The notes below the pieces were generated by a model that was not told the origin of the DNA, ran no database searches, and saw nothing but the letters and a program-made list of their open reading frames with translations. Below are positions 30,181 through 39,649 of a stretch of 64,000 nucleotides of DNA, in pieces. The stretch is from Candidatus Gastranaerophilales bacterium (GTDB taxonomy: Bacteria > Cyanobacteriota > Vampirovibrionia > Gastranaerophilales > Gastranaerophilaceae), in NCBI GenBank assembly GCA_944324285.1, contig CALUVR010000009.1, forward strand, positions 1 through 64,000, given 5' to 3'. How positions within the stretch are numbered: the stretch's first letter is position 1; each line of letters begins with the position of its first letter. Position numbers and translations under genes: made by a program.

Positions 30181-30465
30181 CCTGCCGTAGGCAGTTGCCG
30201 AACGTGCACGAAGTGCAACAGTGAGGCTCAAAGGTTAAATGCTGACGCATTTAACTACATCCATTTGGTCTTGCACTGCGCAGCAGTGCTGTAATTTAGC
30301 GTGTTTTTCTTTCTTGGTCGATATTCTTTCTTTGCTTGCTTGCCGCCGTTAAACGGGCACGCATACGCTATGCGTATGCTTATGCCCTCTGGCGGCAATA
30401 CGCTTTGCATCGCAACAAAAAGAAAGAATATCCGGTGCGGGGTTTGGGGCTGCATAAGCCCCAAT
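30181..30465. repeat. Multi-hairpin repeat element, copy B
   Basis: This copy has the same hairpin order as 21128-21343. The third stem reads GCACTGC/GCAGTGC where copy A has GCGCTGC/GCAGCGC, a paired change. The long stem TTCTTTCTTT...AAAGAAAGAA is interrupted by about 80 extra bases that form their own hairpins. It ends GGGGCT-gcata-AGCCCC. Confidence 0.85.
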
Positions 30466-30514
30466 AATAAAAAGCAGGACTGCTTTTTTTATTTCCGATA
30501 ACATATTTTATGTA

Positions 30515-30549
30515 TTAAAAAAAGAGTACCTTCTGCAAGGTACTCTTTT
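30515..30549 (-). terminator. Terminator of the ribosomal operon
   Basis: AAAAGAGTACCTT pairs perfectly with AAGGTACTCTTTT and is followed by a T-run on the minus strand, 19 bases after rpsI. Confidence 0.92.
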
Positions 30550-30567
30550 GATATTTGATATAACGTA

Positions 30568-30963
30568 TTAACGTTTTGAGAACTGGAAGCGTTTTCTTGC
30601 TCTTTTTCTACCGTATTTCTTACGTTCTTTAACACGCGGGTCACGGGTTAAAAGTCCTTCTAATCTCAATACGTTTTTGTATTCTTCATTAGCTTTTACT
30701 AACGCTCTTGAAATACCATGTCTGATTGCACCGCATTGAGCAACAATACCGCCGCCTACTGCTTTTACTCTTACATCGTATTTTTCCTGATTGTCAGTCA
30801 ATACTAACGGTCTATATACTAACATTTCAACAGCAGGTCTGTTACCGATATAGTTTTTCAATGTTTTACCGTTAACAAAAATTCTGCCTTTACCTTTAAC
30901 TAATTTTACTACTGCAATAGAGGTTTTTCTGCGGCCTGTTGCCATAATTTCTTTATCTGCCAT
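30568..30963 (-). CDS. rpsI: 30S ribosomal protein S9
   Basis: A 131-residue S9 with the N-terminal TGRRKTSIAVVKL, the GGGIVAQCGAIRHGI motif, and the conserved Lys/Arg-rich C-terminus RKRFQFSKR that reaches the P-site tRNA. It overlaps the rplM stop by one base and is the last gene of the operon. Confidence 0.97.
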   Translation of the reverse strand: MADKEIMATGRRKTSIAVVKLVKGKGRIFVNGKTLKNYIGNRPAVEMLVYRPLVLTDNQEKYDVRVKAVGGGIVAQCGAIRHGISRALVKANEEYKNVLRLEGLLTRDPRVKERKKYGRKRARKRFQFSKR

Positions 30964-31400
30964 TATTTAGCCTCCTTTTCCAACACGATTGGTTTTTGTG
31001 CAGCGTGCGGATGTTCGCTTCCTGCATAGATTTTTAATTTTGTTAACTGCTGTGCGCCAAGCGTATTGTGCTGAAGCATACCTTTAACTGCTTTTTCTAA
31101 TGCAAGAGTGCCGTCTTTTTCCATTAATTCTTTGAAACTTGCAGATTTCAAACCACCCGGATATCCTGTGTGGTGATAATAAATCTTATCAGTTTCTTTA
31201 TTACCTGTTACACGAACTTTGTCAGCATTGATTACAATTACGAAATCACCAGTATCAACGTTCGGAGTGTATTCAGGTTTATTTTTGCCTCTTAGGATGT
31301 TGGCAATTCTGACAGCTAATCTGCCAAGAATTTCATCCTCAGCATCAATCAGATACCATTTTCTTTCAACTTCCAGAGGTTTAGCTGAATATGTTTTCAT
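30963..31400 (-). CDS. rplM: 50S ribosomal protein L13
   Basis: A 145-residue L13 ([47 protein letters not shown]). It follows truA by about 22 bases. The order rplQ-truA-rplM-rpsI is the one found in cyanobacteria. Confidence 0.97.
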   Translation of the reverse strand: MKTYSAKPLEVERKWYLIDAEDEILGRLAVRIANILRGKNKPEYTPNVDTGDFVIVINADKVRVTGNKETDKIYYHHTGYPGGLKSASFKELMEKDGTLALEKAVKGMLQHNTLGAQQLTKLKIYAGSEHPHAAQKPIVLEKEAK

Positions 31401-31422
31401 TATTCGTCTCCGTTTATGTTTT

Positions 31423-32193
31423 TTAATATTGTACTTCTAAAAGTGTCAATCCATAGGGACTAACTGTTGCACCCGCCTTACGGCGGTCTTTCGCATCAAG
31501 CACATCTTTCATGTGACTTGAGGGCAGGTTGTGTCCTTCTATTTCTAAAAGGGTTCCGACGATTGTTCTTACCATATTATAGAGAAATCTGTTCCCGATA
31601 ATATCTATAACAACCCGGTCGCCGACTCTCCTGCATTCGGCGTTTTCGATAAAACAGACTGTGCTCGGGTTAAGCGTTCCGGAACTCTTGAAACTTGAAA
31701 AGTCATGCTCACCTTTGAGATAATCCAAAGATTCCTGCATTCGCTGAATATTAATTCCATACTTAATCCTCATCAAATCCCCGTCAAAAGCATTTTTGCA
31801 TTTACGATTTATAAATTCAAATCTGTAATGACGCCTTTTTGCTGATTTTTGAGCGTGAAACCTTTCATTAACATTTTTCAAGTCCGTGACAGAAATATCT
31901 TTCGGGAGAATTTCATTCAAATGATAGATAAACTCAGAAGCAACAATCGTTTTATCTGTATCAAAATGAACAACCTGTCCGAGAGAATTTACACCTCTGT
32001 CTGTTCGTCCGGAAAAGACTGTTTTAATCGGTCTTTTATTATTCACGGCATCTCTGCCGCATATCAATGTACTAAGAGCCTTTTCAAGTTCGCCTTGTAT
32101 TGTTGGAAGTTCTATCTGTTCGCCGTTTTTAAATTGTATCTGGCTTCCCGCATAGTTTTTCCCGATATACTGAACCTTAAAGGCATACCGCAT
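31423..32193 (-). CDS. truA: tRNA pseudouridine synthase A
   Basis: A 256-residue TruA that makes pseudouridine at positions 38-40 of tRNA. The catalytic aspartate is in [14 protein letters not shown], and the family motif [15 protein letters not shown] is present near the C-terminus. It starts three bases after the rplQ stop. Confidence 0.95.
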   Translation of the reverse strand: MRYAFKVQYIGKNYAGSQIQFKNGEQIELPTIQGELEKALSTLICGRDAVNNKRPIKTVFSGRTDRGVNSLGQVVHFDTDKTIVASEFIYHLNEILPKDISVTDLKNVNERFHAQKSAKRRHYRFEFINRKCKNAFDGDLMRIKYGINIQRMQESLDYLKGEHDFSSFKSSGTLNPSTVCFIENAECRRVGDRVVIDIIGNRFLYNMVRTIVGTLLEIEGHNLPSSHMKDVLDAKDRRKAGATVSPYGLTLLEVQY

Positions 32194-32196
32194 GGC

Positions 32197-32625
32197 TTAT
32201 ACCAATTGGATCAAAGCCATTTCAGAAGCATCGCCGCGTCTTGGAGGCAGTCTGAATATTCTTGTGTAACCGCCTTTACGGTCTGAATATTTTTTGCCGA
32301 TTACGACAAACAACTGTCTTAATACTGTCTGGCGTGCAAGTTTTTTATCTGCTACAGGAGCTTCAAACACTTCGCCGGTTGCAAGATCCATATATTTACC
32401 TGTTTCTTTGTTGTAAATATGTCTTGCTGCCTGACGGATTGCGTGAAGGTCACCTCTTTTTGCAAGGGTGATAATTTCTTCAGCGTATGGTCTTAATGCT
32501 TTTGCACGAGCCATAGTTGTTTTGATTTCACCGTGTACAAAAAGTTCAGTAGCTAATGAACGCAAAAGTGCATCGCGCTGGTCTTTTGCTTTGCTTAGCG
32601 TATGTTTTTTAGTTTGGTGTCTCAT
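32197..32625 (-). CDS. rplQ: 50S ribosomal protein L17
   Basis: A 142-residue L17, slightly longer than the usual 116-130. The conserved N-terminus is present (RDALLRSLATELFVHGEI and ARAKALRPYAEE), followed by an insertion around YMDLATGEVFEAPVADKK and the typical C-terminus GGYTRIFRLPPRRGD. Confidence 0.95.
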   Translation of the reverse strand: MRHQTKKHTLSKAKDQRDALLRSLATELFVHGEIKTTMARAKALRPYAEEIITLAKRGDLHAIRQAARHIYNKETGKYMDLATGEVFEAPVADKKLARQTVLRQLFVVIGKKYSDRKGGYTRIFRLPPRRGDASEMALIQLV

Positions 32626-32682
32626 TTTGCTTTTCCTTTATATTATTTGTTATTAATTTTTATTTGTTTGTGAATTAATTAT

Positions 32683-32790
32683 TAGGTTTTCCCGCTCCTC
32701 ATTTTCGCTTAGCATATTTTGATAATTTGCTGCCCTTCAAACAGAGCTTTGGATATCACGAGTTTCGGGCTTTGCACTCCACTTTAGCGG
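32683..32790. repeat. Structured spacer between rpoA and rplQ
   Basis: The spacer is bounded by CCCGCT/AGCGGG. On the minus strand it carries CAAAGCCCG, AAGCTCTG, GCAAATTAT and AAGCG...GAGCGGG in the same order as the rpsM-rpmJ spacer (35700-35948). Confidence 0.55.
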
Positions 32791-32794
32791 GAAA

Positions 32795-33766
32795 TTAACC
32801 TACTTCTTCTTCTTCCACTTCAGGATTTGGAGCAAGGTCTAAACCAAAGTGGTGAAGTCTTTCGATTACTTCATCAGAAGATTTTTTACCGAAGTTTTTA
32901 ATATTCAGCAAATCATGTTCTGATTTTTTGAGTAATTCAGCCATTGAATTGATACTTGCACGTTTCAAACAGTTATATGCTCTTACGGAAAGTTCCAATT
33001 CTTCGATTGTCATTGACGGAACATTTGAATCTTCTTCAACTTCTTCTTCCACAGCTGCAACCGGAGCAACTACAGGCTGACCTGTGATTGCCGCAATCTG
33101 CATAAAGTGGTCAATAAGTAAGTTAGAGGCCTGGCTCAATGCTGTTGAAACTTCAATTGAACCGTTTGACCAAATTTCCAGAGTCAATTTATCGAAATCA
33201 ATAGAATCACCTACACGAGTATTTTCTACGTTGTAGCTAACTCTTTTGATTGGCATAAATGTTGCGTCGATAGGCAATACATCAATTGAAATAGCTTTTG
33301 AATCTCTAGGAACGTCGTGAGCAACGTAACCTTTACCGGTTTCAACGATGATATCAGCGTGGAAGCTGCCGCCTTCTGCAACGGTACAAATTAACCAGTC
33401 AGGGTTAACAACTTTAACGCCTGCAGGTAATTGAATATCACTTGCAAGTACAGCACCTGCTTTATCTACATCTATTCTCAAATGCTGTGCTTCTTTAGAA
33501 TCGGTTTTTACAACTAAGCCTTTTAAATTCAACATTACATCAATTACATCTTCAAGAACACCCGGAATTGCTGTGTATTCGTGAGTAATACCTTCTATTC
33601 TTGCTGATGTAACGGCTGTTCCTTCAAGACTTGATAATAATACACGTCTTAAAGAGTTTCCGATAGTTGTACCGAAACCTTTTGCCAAAGGCTCGATTAC
33701 AAACTTACCGTATTGTGAACCGTCTGAACTTGTTGTCGTATTAACGCATTTAATTTTTAATTCCAT
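32795..33766 (-). CDS. rpoA: RNA polymerase subunit alpha
   Basis: A 323-residue alpha subunit. The N-terminal dimerisation domain has EPLAKGFGTTIGNSLRRVLL, followed by a linker rich in Glu and Val (EEEVEEDSNVPS). The C-terminal domain that binds promoters and activators has LELSVRAYNCLKRASI and NFGKKSSDEVIERLHHFG. AGGAGATTAAAAGA precedes the ATG. Confidence 0.97.
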   Translation of the reverse strand: MELKIKCVNTTTSSDGSQYGKFVIEPLAKGFGTTIGNSLRRVLLSSLEGTAVTSARIEGITHEYTAIPGVLEDVIDVMLNLKGLVVKTDSKEAQHLRIDVDKAGAVLASDIQLPAGVKVVNPDWLICTVAEGGSFHADIIVETGKGYVAHDVPRDSKAISIDVLPIDATFMPIKRVSYNVENTRVGDSIDFDKLTLEIWSNGSIEVSTALSQASNLLIDHFMQIAAITGQPVVAPVAAVEEEVEEDSNVPSMTIEELELSVRAYNCLKRASINSMAELLKKSEHDLLNIKNFGKKSSDEVIERLHHFGLDLAPNPEVEEEEVG

Positions 33767-33829
33767 TCTTTTAATCTCCTAGTTGTTAAATAACTATTTT
33801 GGATTTCTCCGATTGATTTGGATTTAAGC

Positions 33830-33928
33830 AAAATCCGCATCTTGCTCGTTCGCGTTTAACGGGTCTTCGCTCACCAATGCCACACAGGGTTATGTGCCAT
33901 TTCGAGCTGCGCCCTCAGCTCACTCGCG
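33830..33928. repeat. Structured spacer between rpsD and rpoA
   Basis: On the minus strand it begins GCGAGTGAGCTGAGGGC and ends CCCGTTAAACGCGAACGAG. These match the inner ends of the groEL-downstream repeat, GCGAGCTGAGGGC and CCCGTTAATAGCGAGCGAG. Confidence 0.6.
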
Positions 33929-34531
33929 TTATTTAGAGTAATATTCAATTACAAGTTGTTCTTTAATTTCAGGATCTAATTCTTCTCTTTCCGGAATTCT
34001 GTCGAAAGTAATTTTTAATGCTTCCTTGTCGATAGTCATCCAGGCAGGAGCACAAGCCATATCTATCATTTCTGTTACAGATTTCAAGAATGCCGCACTC
34101 TTTGATTTTATAGTGATAACATCACCTGCTTTTACTGAGTATGATGGAATATCTACTTTTTTACCGTTTACAAGAACGTGACCGTGATTTACGATTTGTC
34201 TTGATTGTTTACGTGTAATACCTAAACCTGCTCTATAAAGAATGTTATCAAGTCTTGATTCTAATAACTGTAAAAGAATTGTACCTGTAACACCGCTTTT
34301 TCTTGCAGCTTCATTATAATATTTTGCGAATTGTTTTTCGCTTACAACGTAAGTAAATCTGATTTTTTGTTTTTCTGCTAAGTGAATTGCATATTCAGAA
34401 AGCTTCTTTCTTACAGCGCCATGCTGACCTGAAGCGGTTTGCCTCATAGAAGAAGTTAATTTTCTGTTTGACAAATCTTTAACTTTTTTATTTCTGAATA
34501 ATTTATTACTTGGACCTGTGTATCTTGCCAT
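33929..34531 (-). CDS. rpsD: 30S ribosomal protein S4
   Basis: A 200-residue S4 with the S4 RNA-binding domain (LESRLDNILYRAGLG, QIVNHGHVLVNGKKVDIPSY). I chose the ATG at 34531 (MARYTGPSNKLFRNKK); AAAGGAGAAAT lies upstream. The 21-codon upstream extension translates the spacer. The zinc-type cysteines of some S4 proteins are absent. Confidence 0.96.
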   Translation of the reverse strand: MARYTGPSNKLFRNKKVKDLSNRKLTSSMRQTASGQHGAVRKKLSEYAIHLAEKQKIRFTYVVSEKQFAKYYNEAARKSGVTGTILLQLLESRLDNILYRAGLGITRKQSRQIVNHGHVLVNGKKVDIPSYSVKAGDVITIKSKSAAFLKSVTEMIDMACAPAWMTIDKEALKITFDRIPEREELDPEIKEQLVIEYYSK

Positions 34532-34559
34532 TTTTTTTATTTCTCCTTTTGATTGTGCG

Positions 34560-34775
34560 GGGCATCTATGGTTTGCTTTATTGGCTTTCAGCAAGCCCCC
34601 GCGGTTTCTACTTTTGTATTTGTTGTTTCGGATTATTATTTCACAAAAACAACTTGCTCATTTCACTACGTTGTCATTCGCTATTGTTTTTGCTACTTCG
34701 TGTTAGTTTCGCCCTGATATTGCTCGCTGATTTCATCAGCTCGCCCAAGCTCAACGTCACACTACATAAAATCCG
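34560..34775. repeat. Long structured spacer between rpsK and rpsD
   Basis: About 245 bases separate two ribosomal genes. On the minus strand there is GAGCTGAT-gaaATCAGCGAGC, then several short imperfect stems. It is unusually long for a gap within an r-protein operon. No ORF is supported. Confidence 0.5.
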
Positions 34776-34776
34776 A

Positions 34777-35163
34777 CTATACACGTCTTTTCTTAGGCGG
34801 ACGGCAGCCGTTGTGAGGGATTGGAGTTACGTCTTTGATTAATGTAATTTCCAAACCTGCTGCCTGAATTGCTCTGATAGCAGTTTCTCTGCCTGAGCCA
34901 GGACCTTTGATATGAACTTCAACTTTTTTCATACCCTGGTCAATTGATTTTTTAGCTACCAATTCAGCTGCAGACTGTGCTGCAAACGGAGTACCTTTTC
35001 TTGCACCTTTAAAACCGCTGGCACCTGCTGTTGCCCATGCAATAGCATTACCCTGAGTATCGGTAGATGTTACAATTGTATTGTTGAATGTTGACTGGAT
35101 ATGTACAACACCCTGCAATACATTTTTCTTTTCTTTTTTCTTTGTTTTTACTGGTCTTGCCAT
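34777..35163 (-). CDS. rpsK: 30S ribosomal protein S11
   Basis: A 128-residue S11 ([36 protein letters not shown], conserved C-terminus [15 protein letters not shown]). It lies in the operon between rpsM and rpsD. Confidence 0.97.
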   Translation of the reverse strand: MARPVKTKKKEKKNVLQGVVHIQSTFNNTIVTSTDTQGNAIAWATAGASGFKGARKGTPFAAQSAAELVAKKSIDQGMKKVEVHIKGPGSGRETAIRAIQAAGLEITLIKDVTPIPHNGCRPPKKRRV

Positions 35164-35303
35164 TTTCTTATCCTTTATCTTTTCTTGTTATTTTTTATTA
35201 TAAGATATTGATTATTAAGGCTCTAAGCACTAAGTTCATTTGATTAGCTGTCTTATAAACACCACGAAACTTTATTGCCTTAGTCCCATAATAATTCTAT
35301 TCA

Positions 35304-35675
35304 CTACATCGTTTTCTTCTTAGTGATTGCCAAACCTTTTTTACCGCGGCGGGTTCTTGCATTAGTCTTAGTTCTCTGACCTCTGCAAGGAAGGTTTCTT
35401 TTGTGGCGCATACCTCTGTATGAACCGATTTCCTGAAGGCGTTTGATGTGCATTGAAACTTCACGTCTTAAATCACCTTCAATATGATAATTTGCGAGTT
35501 CGTTACGCAAATTTTTAATATCTTCTTCTGTCAAGTCATCTGTTCTCAAATCAGGTGAAATACCTGTAGCTGCGAGAATTTTCTTACTTCTTGTAGGACC
35601 TATTCCGTAGATATAGGTTAATGCTATTTCCATTCTTTTGTTACGAGGTAAATCTACCCCTGCTAATCTTGCCAT
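35304..35675 (-). CDS. rpsM: 30S ribosomal protein S13
   Basis: A 123-residue S13 ([49 protein letters not shown]) with a basic tail. AAAAGGAGAAATTTAAACA precedes the ATG. Confidence 0.97.
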   Translation of the reverse strand: MARLAGVDLPRNKRMEIALTYIYGIGPTRSKKILAATGISPDLRTDDLTEEDIKNLRNELANYHIEGDLRREVSMHIKRLQEIGSYRGMRHKRNLPCRGQRTKTNARTRRGKKGLAITKKKTM

Positions 35676-35699
35676 TGTTTAAATTTCTCCTTTTCTTGT

Positions 35700-35948
35700 T
35701 GTTAGATTTTTTTATGTAAGAGGGATAAATCCTTCCTCTCCACCTGCCGTTGAGCCCGCAGGTTCGGCTTTTGTTTAATTTGCTGGTTTTGAATTATCGG
35801 CAACATAAAACCGAAATCCTATATTAGTTTATTCGGCTGTCCGGCTCCTACCTTTCGCTTTGCAAATTTTTCAAATTTGCCCCGCTCAATCGGAGCTTCG
35901 GAAGTCACGGGCTTGTCTCGCTAACGCTCGCCATCGCCCTGCCGAAAA
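35700..35948. repeat. Structured spacer between rpmJ and rpsM
   Basis: About 270 bases without a gene. On the minus strand GCGAGCGTTAGCGAGACAAG is followed by GCCCGTGACTTCCGAAGCTC, a GCAAATTTGAAAAATTTGC hairpin and AAGCGAAAGGTAGGAGCCGG. The order of elements parallels the rpoA-rplQ spacer. Confidence 0.6.
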
Positions 35949-35949
35949 A

Positions 35950-36063
35950 CTAACCCTGTCTTTGTTTGTGTTTAGGGTTTTCGCAGATTACGGCAATTCT
36001 GCCTTTTCTTTTGATAACCTTGCATTTATCACACATTGGTTTTACTGATGATCTTACTTTCAT
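35950..36063 (-). CDS. rpmJ: 50S ribosomal protein L36
   Basis: A 37-residue L36 found by translating the minus strand: [20 protein letters not shown], then [17 protein letters not shown]. The zinc ligands are the three cysteines and the histidine (CDKC, C, H). AAAGGAAAAGAAAA precedes the ATG. It lies between infA and rpsM, the normal bacterial position. Confidence 0.97.
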   Translation of the reverse strand: MKVRSSVKPMCDKCKVIKRKGRIAVICENPKHKQRQG

Positions 36064-36161
36064 TTTTCTTTTCCTTTATATTAATTATTTCGTGAGATTT
36101 TGTATTATCGCGCAGCAATTATTTTAACTTCCGCGCCTGTAAATTTATGTTCGCACCCTTG

Positions 36162-36377
36162 TTATTTCAATCTGAAGGTGATTCTGCCTCTGCTTAAATC
36201 ATAAGGGGTCATTTCGACTTTTACACGGTCACCCGGTAATATTCTTATGAAATTTTTTCTAATTTTTCCTGATATATGAGCCAGAATTTCGTGGTCATTT
36301 TCCAGTTTAACTCTGAACATTGCATTCGGCATGGATTCTAGAATCACGCCTTCTATTTCAATAACGTCTTTTGACAT
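36162..36377 (-). CDS. infA: Translation initiation factor IF-1
   Basis: A 71-residue IF-1, a single OB fold ([46 protein letters not shown]) acting in the A site during initiation. It is the first gene of the operon; the usual adk, map and secY are not upstream, because a divergent gene lies there. Confidence 0.97.
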   Translation of the reverse strand: MSKDVIEIEGVILESMPNAMFRVKLENDHEILAHISGKIRKNFIRILPGDRVKVEMTPYDLSRGRITFRLK

Positions 36378-36546
36378 AGAGTTTCCTTTTTTGTTTTCGG
36401 CTTGTCTACAATCGGTCTAAAACTGCCGCCGCACAAACATTCTGTAAGGTCTTGCGAAATATTTTCTGACACTAGACAAAGCTGCTATATTGTGAGCTGC
36501 GCCCGATTTTACATGTGCATAGTACGCCCTTTTAGGGTACATGATA

Positions 36547-36574
36547 ATCATACTTGGAAAATATTCAATTGCAA
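36547..36574 (-). promoter_or_regulatory. Candidate infA operon promoter
   Basis: On the minus strand TTGCAA is followed by 16 bases and TATGAT, about 170 bases before infA. The leader would contain GTACCCT-aaa-AGGGCGTAC and other stems. The 477-base gap 36378-36854 otherwise shows no gene. Confidence 0.4.
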
Positions 36575-36854
36575 GCGTATCAGACCGATTTTCGATAAGA
36601 AATTTAACATGATTTAATAATTGTTTTTATAAAAACGGCACACTTTCAATATTTGCTTGCATGTTCGAAAATCTTATTACAGGCAACTTTACAGCTTTTT
36701 GTAAATTTTTCTTAATGATTTTAATTATTTTATTTTTAATTAAACAGACATATAACAGCATATTGTTAATTTTTATTACGAATTTCCACACTTTCGAAAT
36801 TTCACTTTTCTTTTAATCTTTATATATATAGCGAAAACTATAAGGAGAGTAATT

Positions 36855-37232
36855 ATGGCTTTCAGAGTAGACGGTATTGAATCAGAAGATGAATTAAAAA
36901 AAGCCCAGGCTGCGGCGCAGGCTCAAGGTGCCTCCGTACCGAATTATAACGAATGGGCTCAGATATTAAAAGATTTAAACGAAGCGGGCGTTGAATCAAC
37001 AGGCTCCTATGCTGGCGACAAAGCAAAGCTAAAAGAAATCGAAACCGCTGTTGAAAACTTTATACAAGAAGTTCAGACAGAACAAATTGCGCAGGAAAGA
37101 CAAAAAGAAACACAGCAGGTGAAAGAAACCTCCGAAACCGACAGCGAACAAACAGTAAAAGCCAACGTCGCAAATGCCACAAGTTCCATGATTATGGCAG
37201 ATTATATGAAATACTACCATCTTCTTTCGTAA
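36855..37232 (+). CDS. Small helical protein, unknown function
   Basis: A 125-residue, Gln/Glu/Ala-rich helical protein with a likely coiled coil in the second half (NFIQEVQTEQIAQERQKE). It has no signal peptide or cysteines. AAGGAGAGTAATT precedes the ATG. It begins MAFRVDGIESE, loosely like the amidase at 45413 (MDFRIDLNAAK). It ends at a strong terminator, so it is monocistronic. I do not recognise it. Confidence 0.65.
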   Translation: MAFRVDGIESEDELKKAQAAAQAQGASVPNYNEWAQILKDLNEAGVESTGSYAGDKAKLKEIETAVENFIQEVQTEQIAQERQKETQQVKETSETDSEQTVKANVANATSSMIMADYMKYYHLLS

Positions 37233-37255
37233 AGAAAATTGAAGAAAATCTTTAT

Positions 37256-37297
37256 GCCCGAACAAGCCATTTTGATAACGCCTGTTCGGGCTTTTTT
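37256..37297 (+). terminator. Intrinsic terminator
   Basis: GCCCGAACA and TGTTCGGGC form a stem followed by TTTTTT. Confidence 0.9.
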
Positions 37298-37414
37298 ACG
37301 ACAAGAATTCTCGAAAACGTGTAGTATCAACACTTTTAGACACCAAAAAGTATTAATTTTTGTAAAAAATATTACTAATGTAGTACCTTAGGATGAGAAA
37401 ATTTTGTTAAAAAG

Positions 37415-37423
37415 TGGTATAAT
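37415..37423 (+). promoter_or_regulatory. Extended -10 promoter of the R3H ATPase gene
   Basis: TGGTATAAT fits the TGnTATAAT consensus. The start would give a leader of about 85 bases before the ATG at 37515. No good -35 box is visible. Confidence 0.55.
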
Positions 37424-37514
37424 ATAAGTGGGAGAGATAATATATATAAACTAAATACCACATATAGCCAATAACGATATTTTGTATATAGCAAAATAGA
37501 AAGGCATAAAGAAA

Positions 37515-39140
37515 ATGAGCAACCTGCAATTTCAAAACGATCTGGACAGATTAATCGAAATTCTACCCGAGAAGGTGAGGAAGCACATTAACTACGGGCA
37601 AATGGAGGATGTTATAGAAATTGTTCTTGATATCGGACGAACGCCTGAGGTTCGGCATGCAGGAGGCAGGATAGAGTATTTAGGGACGGAAACCGTCAAT
37701 GATGAGGATATCTCGTATATTACAAGCCGAATACAGGAATTTACTTCGGATAATCGTTCAGGAATCCCCGGAACACTCCACAGAATCAGTGCAATAAGAA
37801 ACCGTCAGGGTAAAGTGATAGGTCTTACTTGCAGAATTGGTCGAGTTGTTACGGGGACAATTGCTTGTATAAAAGATATTTGCATGATGAACAAGAGTAT
37901 TTTGTTCTTAGGACGCCCGGGGGTAGGTAAAACTACAAAACTCAGGGAAATTTCGCGGCTTGTTGCTGATGAATTAGGCAAAAGAGTTGTAGTTGTGGAT
38001 ACTTCAAACGAAATTGCAGGCGACGGCGACACACCGCACCCTGCAATAGGACATGCAAGACGCATGCAGGTTACCCAGCCTGAATTTCAAAAAGATATTA
38101 TGATAGAGGCCGTTGAAAATCACACGCCAGAGGTTATAGTTGTTGACGAAATAGGGACGGAAGCCGAGGCGCAGGCGGCAAGAACTATTGCTGAACGCGG
38201 GGTTATGTTGATTGCAACCGCTCACGGAAACAGTCTGGAAAGTCTAATTAAAAACCCGACGCTTTCCGATTTGGTGGGCGGAATTCAGTCTGTAACCTTA
38301 GGCGATGACGAAGCCCGCCGCAGAGCTTCTCAAAAAACCGTTCTGGAAAGAGAAAAGCAGCCGACTTTTGATATTGTAATCGAAATTCTTGACAGAAACA
38401 CTCTTGCTGTTTATAAAGATACTGCGGAAGCGGTTGATTATATCTTAAGAGGCTGGCCTATCAGACCTGAAATAAGAAAGGTTGATAAAACCTACGAAGA
38501 GCAGCCTGCCGCGCCAAAACAGGAAGAAAAACACGAGCCTACAATCAGCGAACAGATTAATAAGCTTGAGAAAAAAATCCAGCCTTCCGACAGCCTGAAT
38601 TTCAGCTTTTCAAGACAGAAATACGTTGAAGAAGTCAAAGGATTCAAGAAAATATATCTGTATGCGGTTTCGAGAAGCATTGTAGAAAAGGTTATAGAAA
38701 GACTTGATTTAAAAGCTGAAATTACCAGAAATCTTGATGATGCAGATATTGTGATTGCGCATAAAAACTTTGCCAAAGGAGGCGCAAAAATTCTCTCAAC
38801 CGCAAACGATTACAGGATACAGGTTTTTTATATAAAAACCAATTCTATGGCGCAAATACAAAAGGTTCTAAAAGATGCGCTCCAGATTACGGAAGCCTCT
38901 GAAACTTTGCAGGGCTATTATGACGACGCTGAACGCGCGCTGGATGAAGCAAAAGCCGCAATAAATAAAATCCTTGCGGGTGCAGAGGATGTCGAATTAC
39001 AGCCGCAGAGCCACCACATCAGAAAGCTTCAGCATGAACTTGTCGAACAGCACAATCTCATAAGTAAAAGTGTCGGAGAAGGTGCCGAAAGACATCTGCG
39101 CATTGTAGGCGGCAAAGACTTTGAGGAGAAAACAGGATAA
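37515..39140 (+). CDS. AAA ATPase with R3H domain (SpoIIIAA/Ycf45-like)
   Basis: A 541-residue protein. The N-terminal 300 residues are a SpoIIIAA-like ATPase with Walker A GRPGVGKTT at 133-141 and Walker B VIVVDE at 207-212; a Glu/Pro-rich linker follows. A middle domain spans about 375-455. The C-terminal R3H segment has IRKLQHELVEQHN. Cyanobacteria and chloroplasts carry this architecture (Ycf45), and it is one of the best taxonomic markers here. R3H domains bind single-stranded nucleic acid; the cellular role is unproven. AAAGGC precedes the ATG. It is monocistronic with a terminator. Confidence 0.9.
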   Translation: MSNLQFQNDLDRLIEILPEKVRKHINYGQMEDVIEIVLDIGRTPEVRHAGGRIEYLGTETVNDEDISYITSRIQEFTSDNRSGIPGTLHRISAIRNRQGKVIGLTCRIGRVVTGTIACIKDICMMNKSILFLGRPGVGKTTKLREISRLVADELGKRVVVVDTSNEIAGDGDTPHPAIGHARRMQVTQPEFQKDIMIEAVENHTPEVIVVDEIGTEAEAQAARTIAERGVMLIATAHGNSLESLIKNPTLSDLVGGIQSVTLGDDEARRRASQKTVLEREKQPTFDIVIEILDRNTLAVYKDTAEAVDYILRGWPIRPEIRKVDKTYEEQPAAPKQEEKHEPTISEQINKLEKKIQPSDSLNFSFSRQKYVEEVKGFKKIYLYAVSRSIVEKVIERLDLKAEITRNLDDADIVIAHKNFAKGGAKILSTANDYRIQVFYIKTNSMAQIQKVLKDALQITEASETLQGYYDDAERALDEAKAAINKILAGAEDVELQPQSHHIRKLQHELVEQHNLISKSVGEGAERHLRIVGGKDFEEKTG

Positions 39141-39171
39141 AAAATTTACATATATTTAGATATCAAGCGAA

Positions 39172-39198
39172 CGCCGGCATCTCAGCCGGCATTTTTTT
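39172..39198 (+). terminator. Intrinsic terminator
   Basis: GCCGGC-atctca-GCCGGC is followed by a run of seven T. Confidence 0.85.
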
Positions 39199-39205
39199 GA
39201 GTATC

Positions 39206-39470
39206 TTAGTTGGGCAGGTATGCCCAACCGACAGAACCCCTCACCCCTACCCCTCTCCCTCAAGGGGAGAGGGGATAGGATTCTGCGTCATTGCGAGCGT
39301 CAGCGAAGCAATCCAGCTTTTTGAAAAAGTGATGCGTGAAGAGTGAGTGGGGAGATAGGTCGGTTGGGCATACCTGCCCAACTACAATCCTCACGCTTCA
39401 CTCATCACTCTTCACACGTCTAAAAGTTGAATTCTTTCGAACTTCGCCCTCAGAATGACGTATTTTTACT
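39206..39470. repeat. Composite repeat cluster
   Basis: The modules in order are the GTTGGGCA/TGCCCAAC hairpin (39209-39231), the C-rich palindrome (39237-39280), GTCATTGCGAGCGTC (39287 on), AGTGATGCGTGAAGAGTGAG, and an inverted GTTGGGCA hairpin (39361 on). The remainder to 39649 holds only the upstream region of the next gene. Confidence 0.85.
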
Positions 39471-39649
39471 TAGTGCCTTAATATCCTAGCATATTTACCC
39501 ATAATTTCACGTCAACAGACTTATCGTTCTACTTTGTAAACATTTGTTACATACATTTCTCATAATTTAAAGTTTTAAAGCCGAAAATCCGTAATACATC
39601 ATGAAAGATCAGGAAATGTTACTAAGTCGAAAGGATTTTAAGTAAAACA

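Noticed and set aside
34550-34842. Plus-strand frames over the rpsD-rpsK spacer
   Set aside because: They run across ribosomal genes in antisense and lack any family signal.
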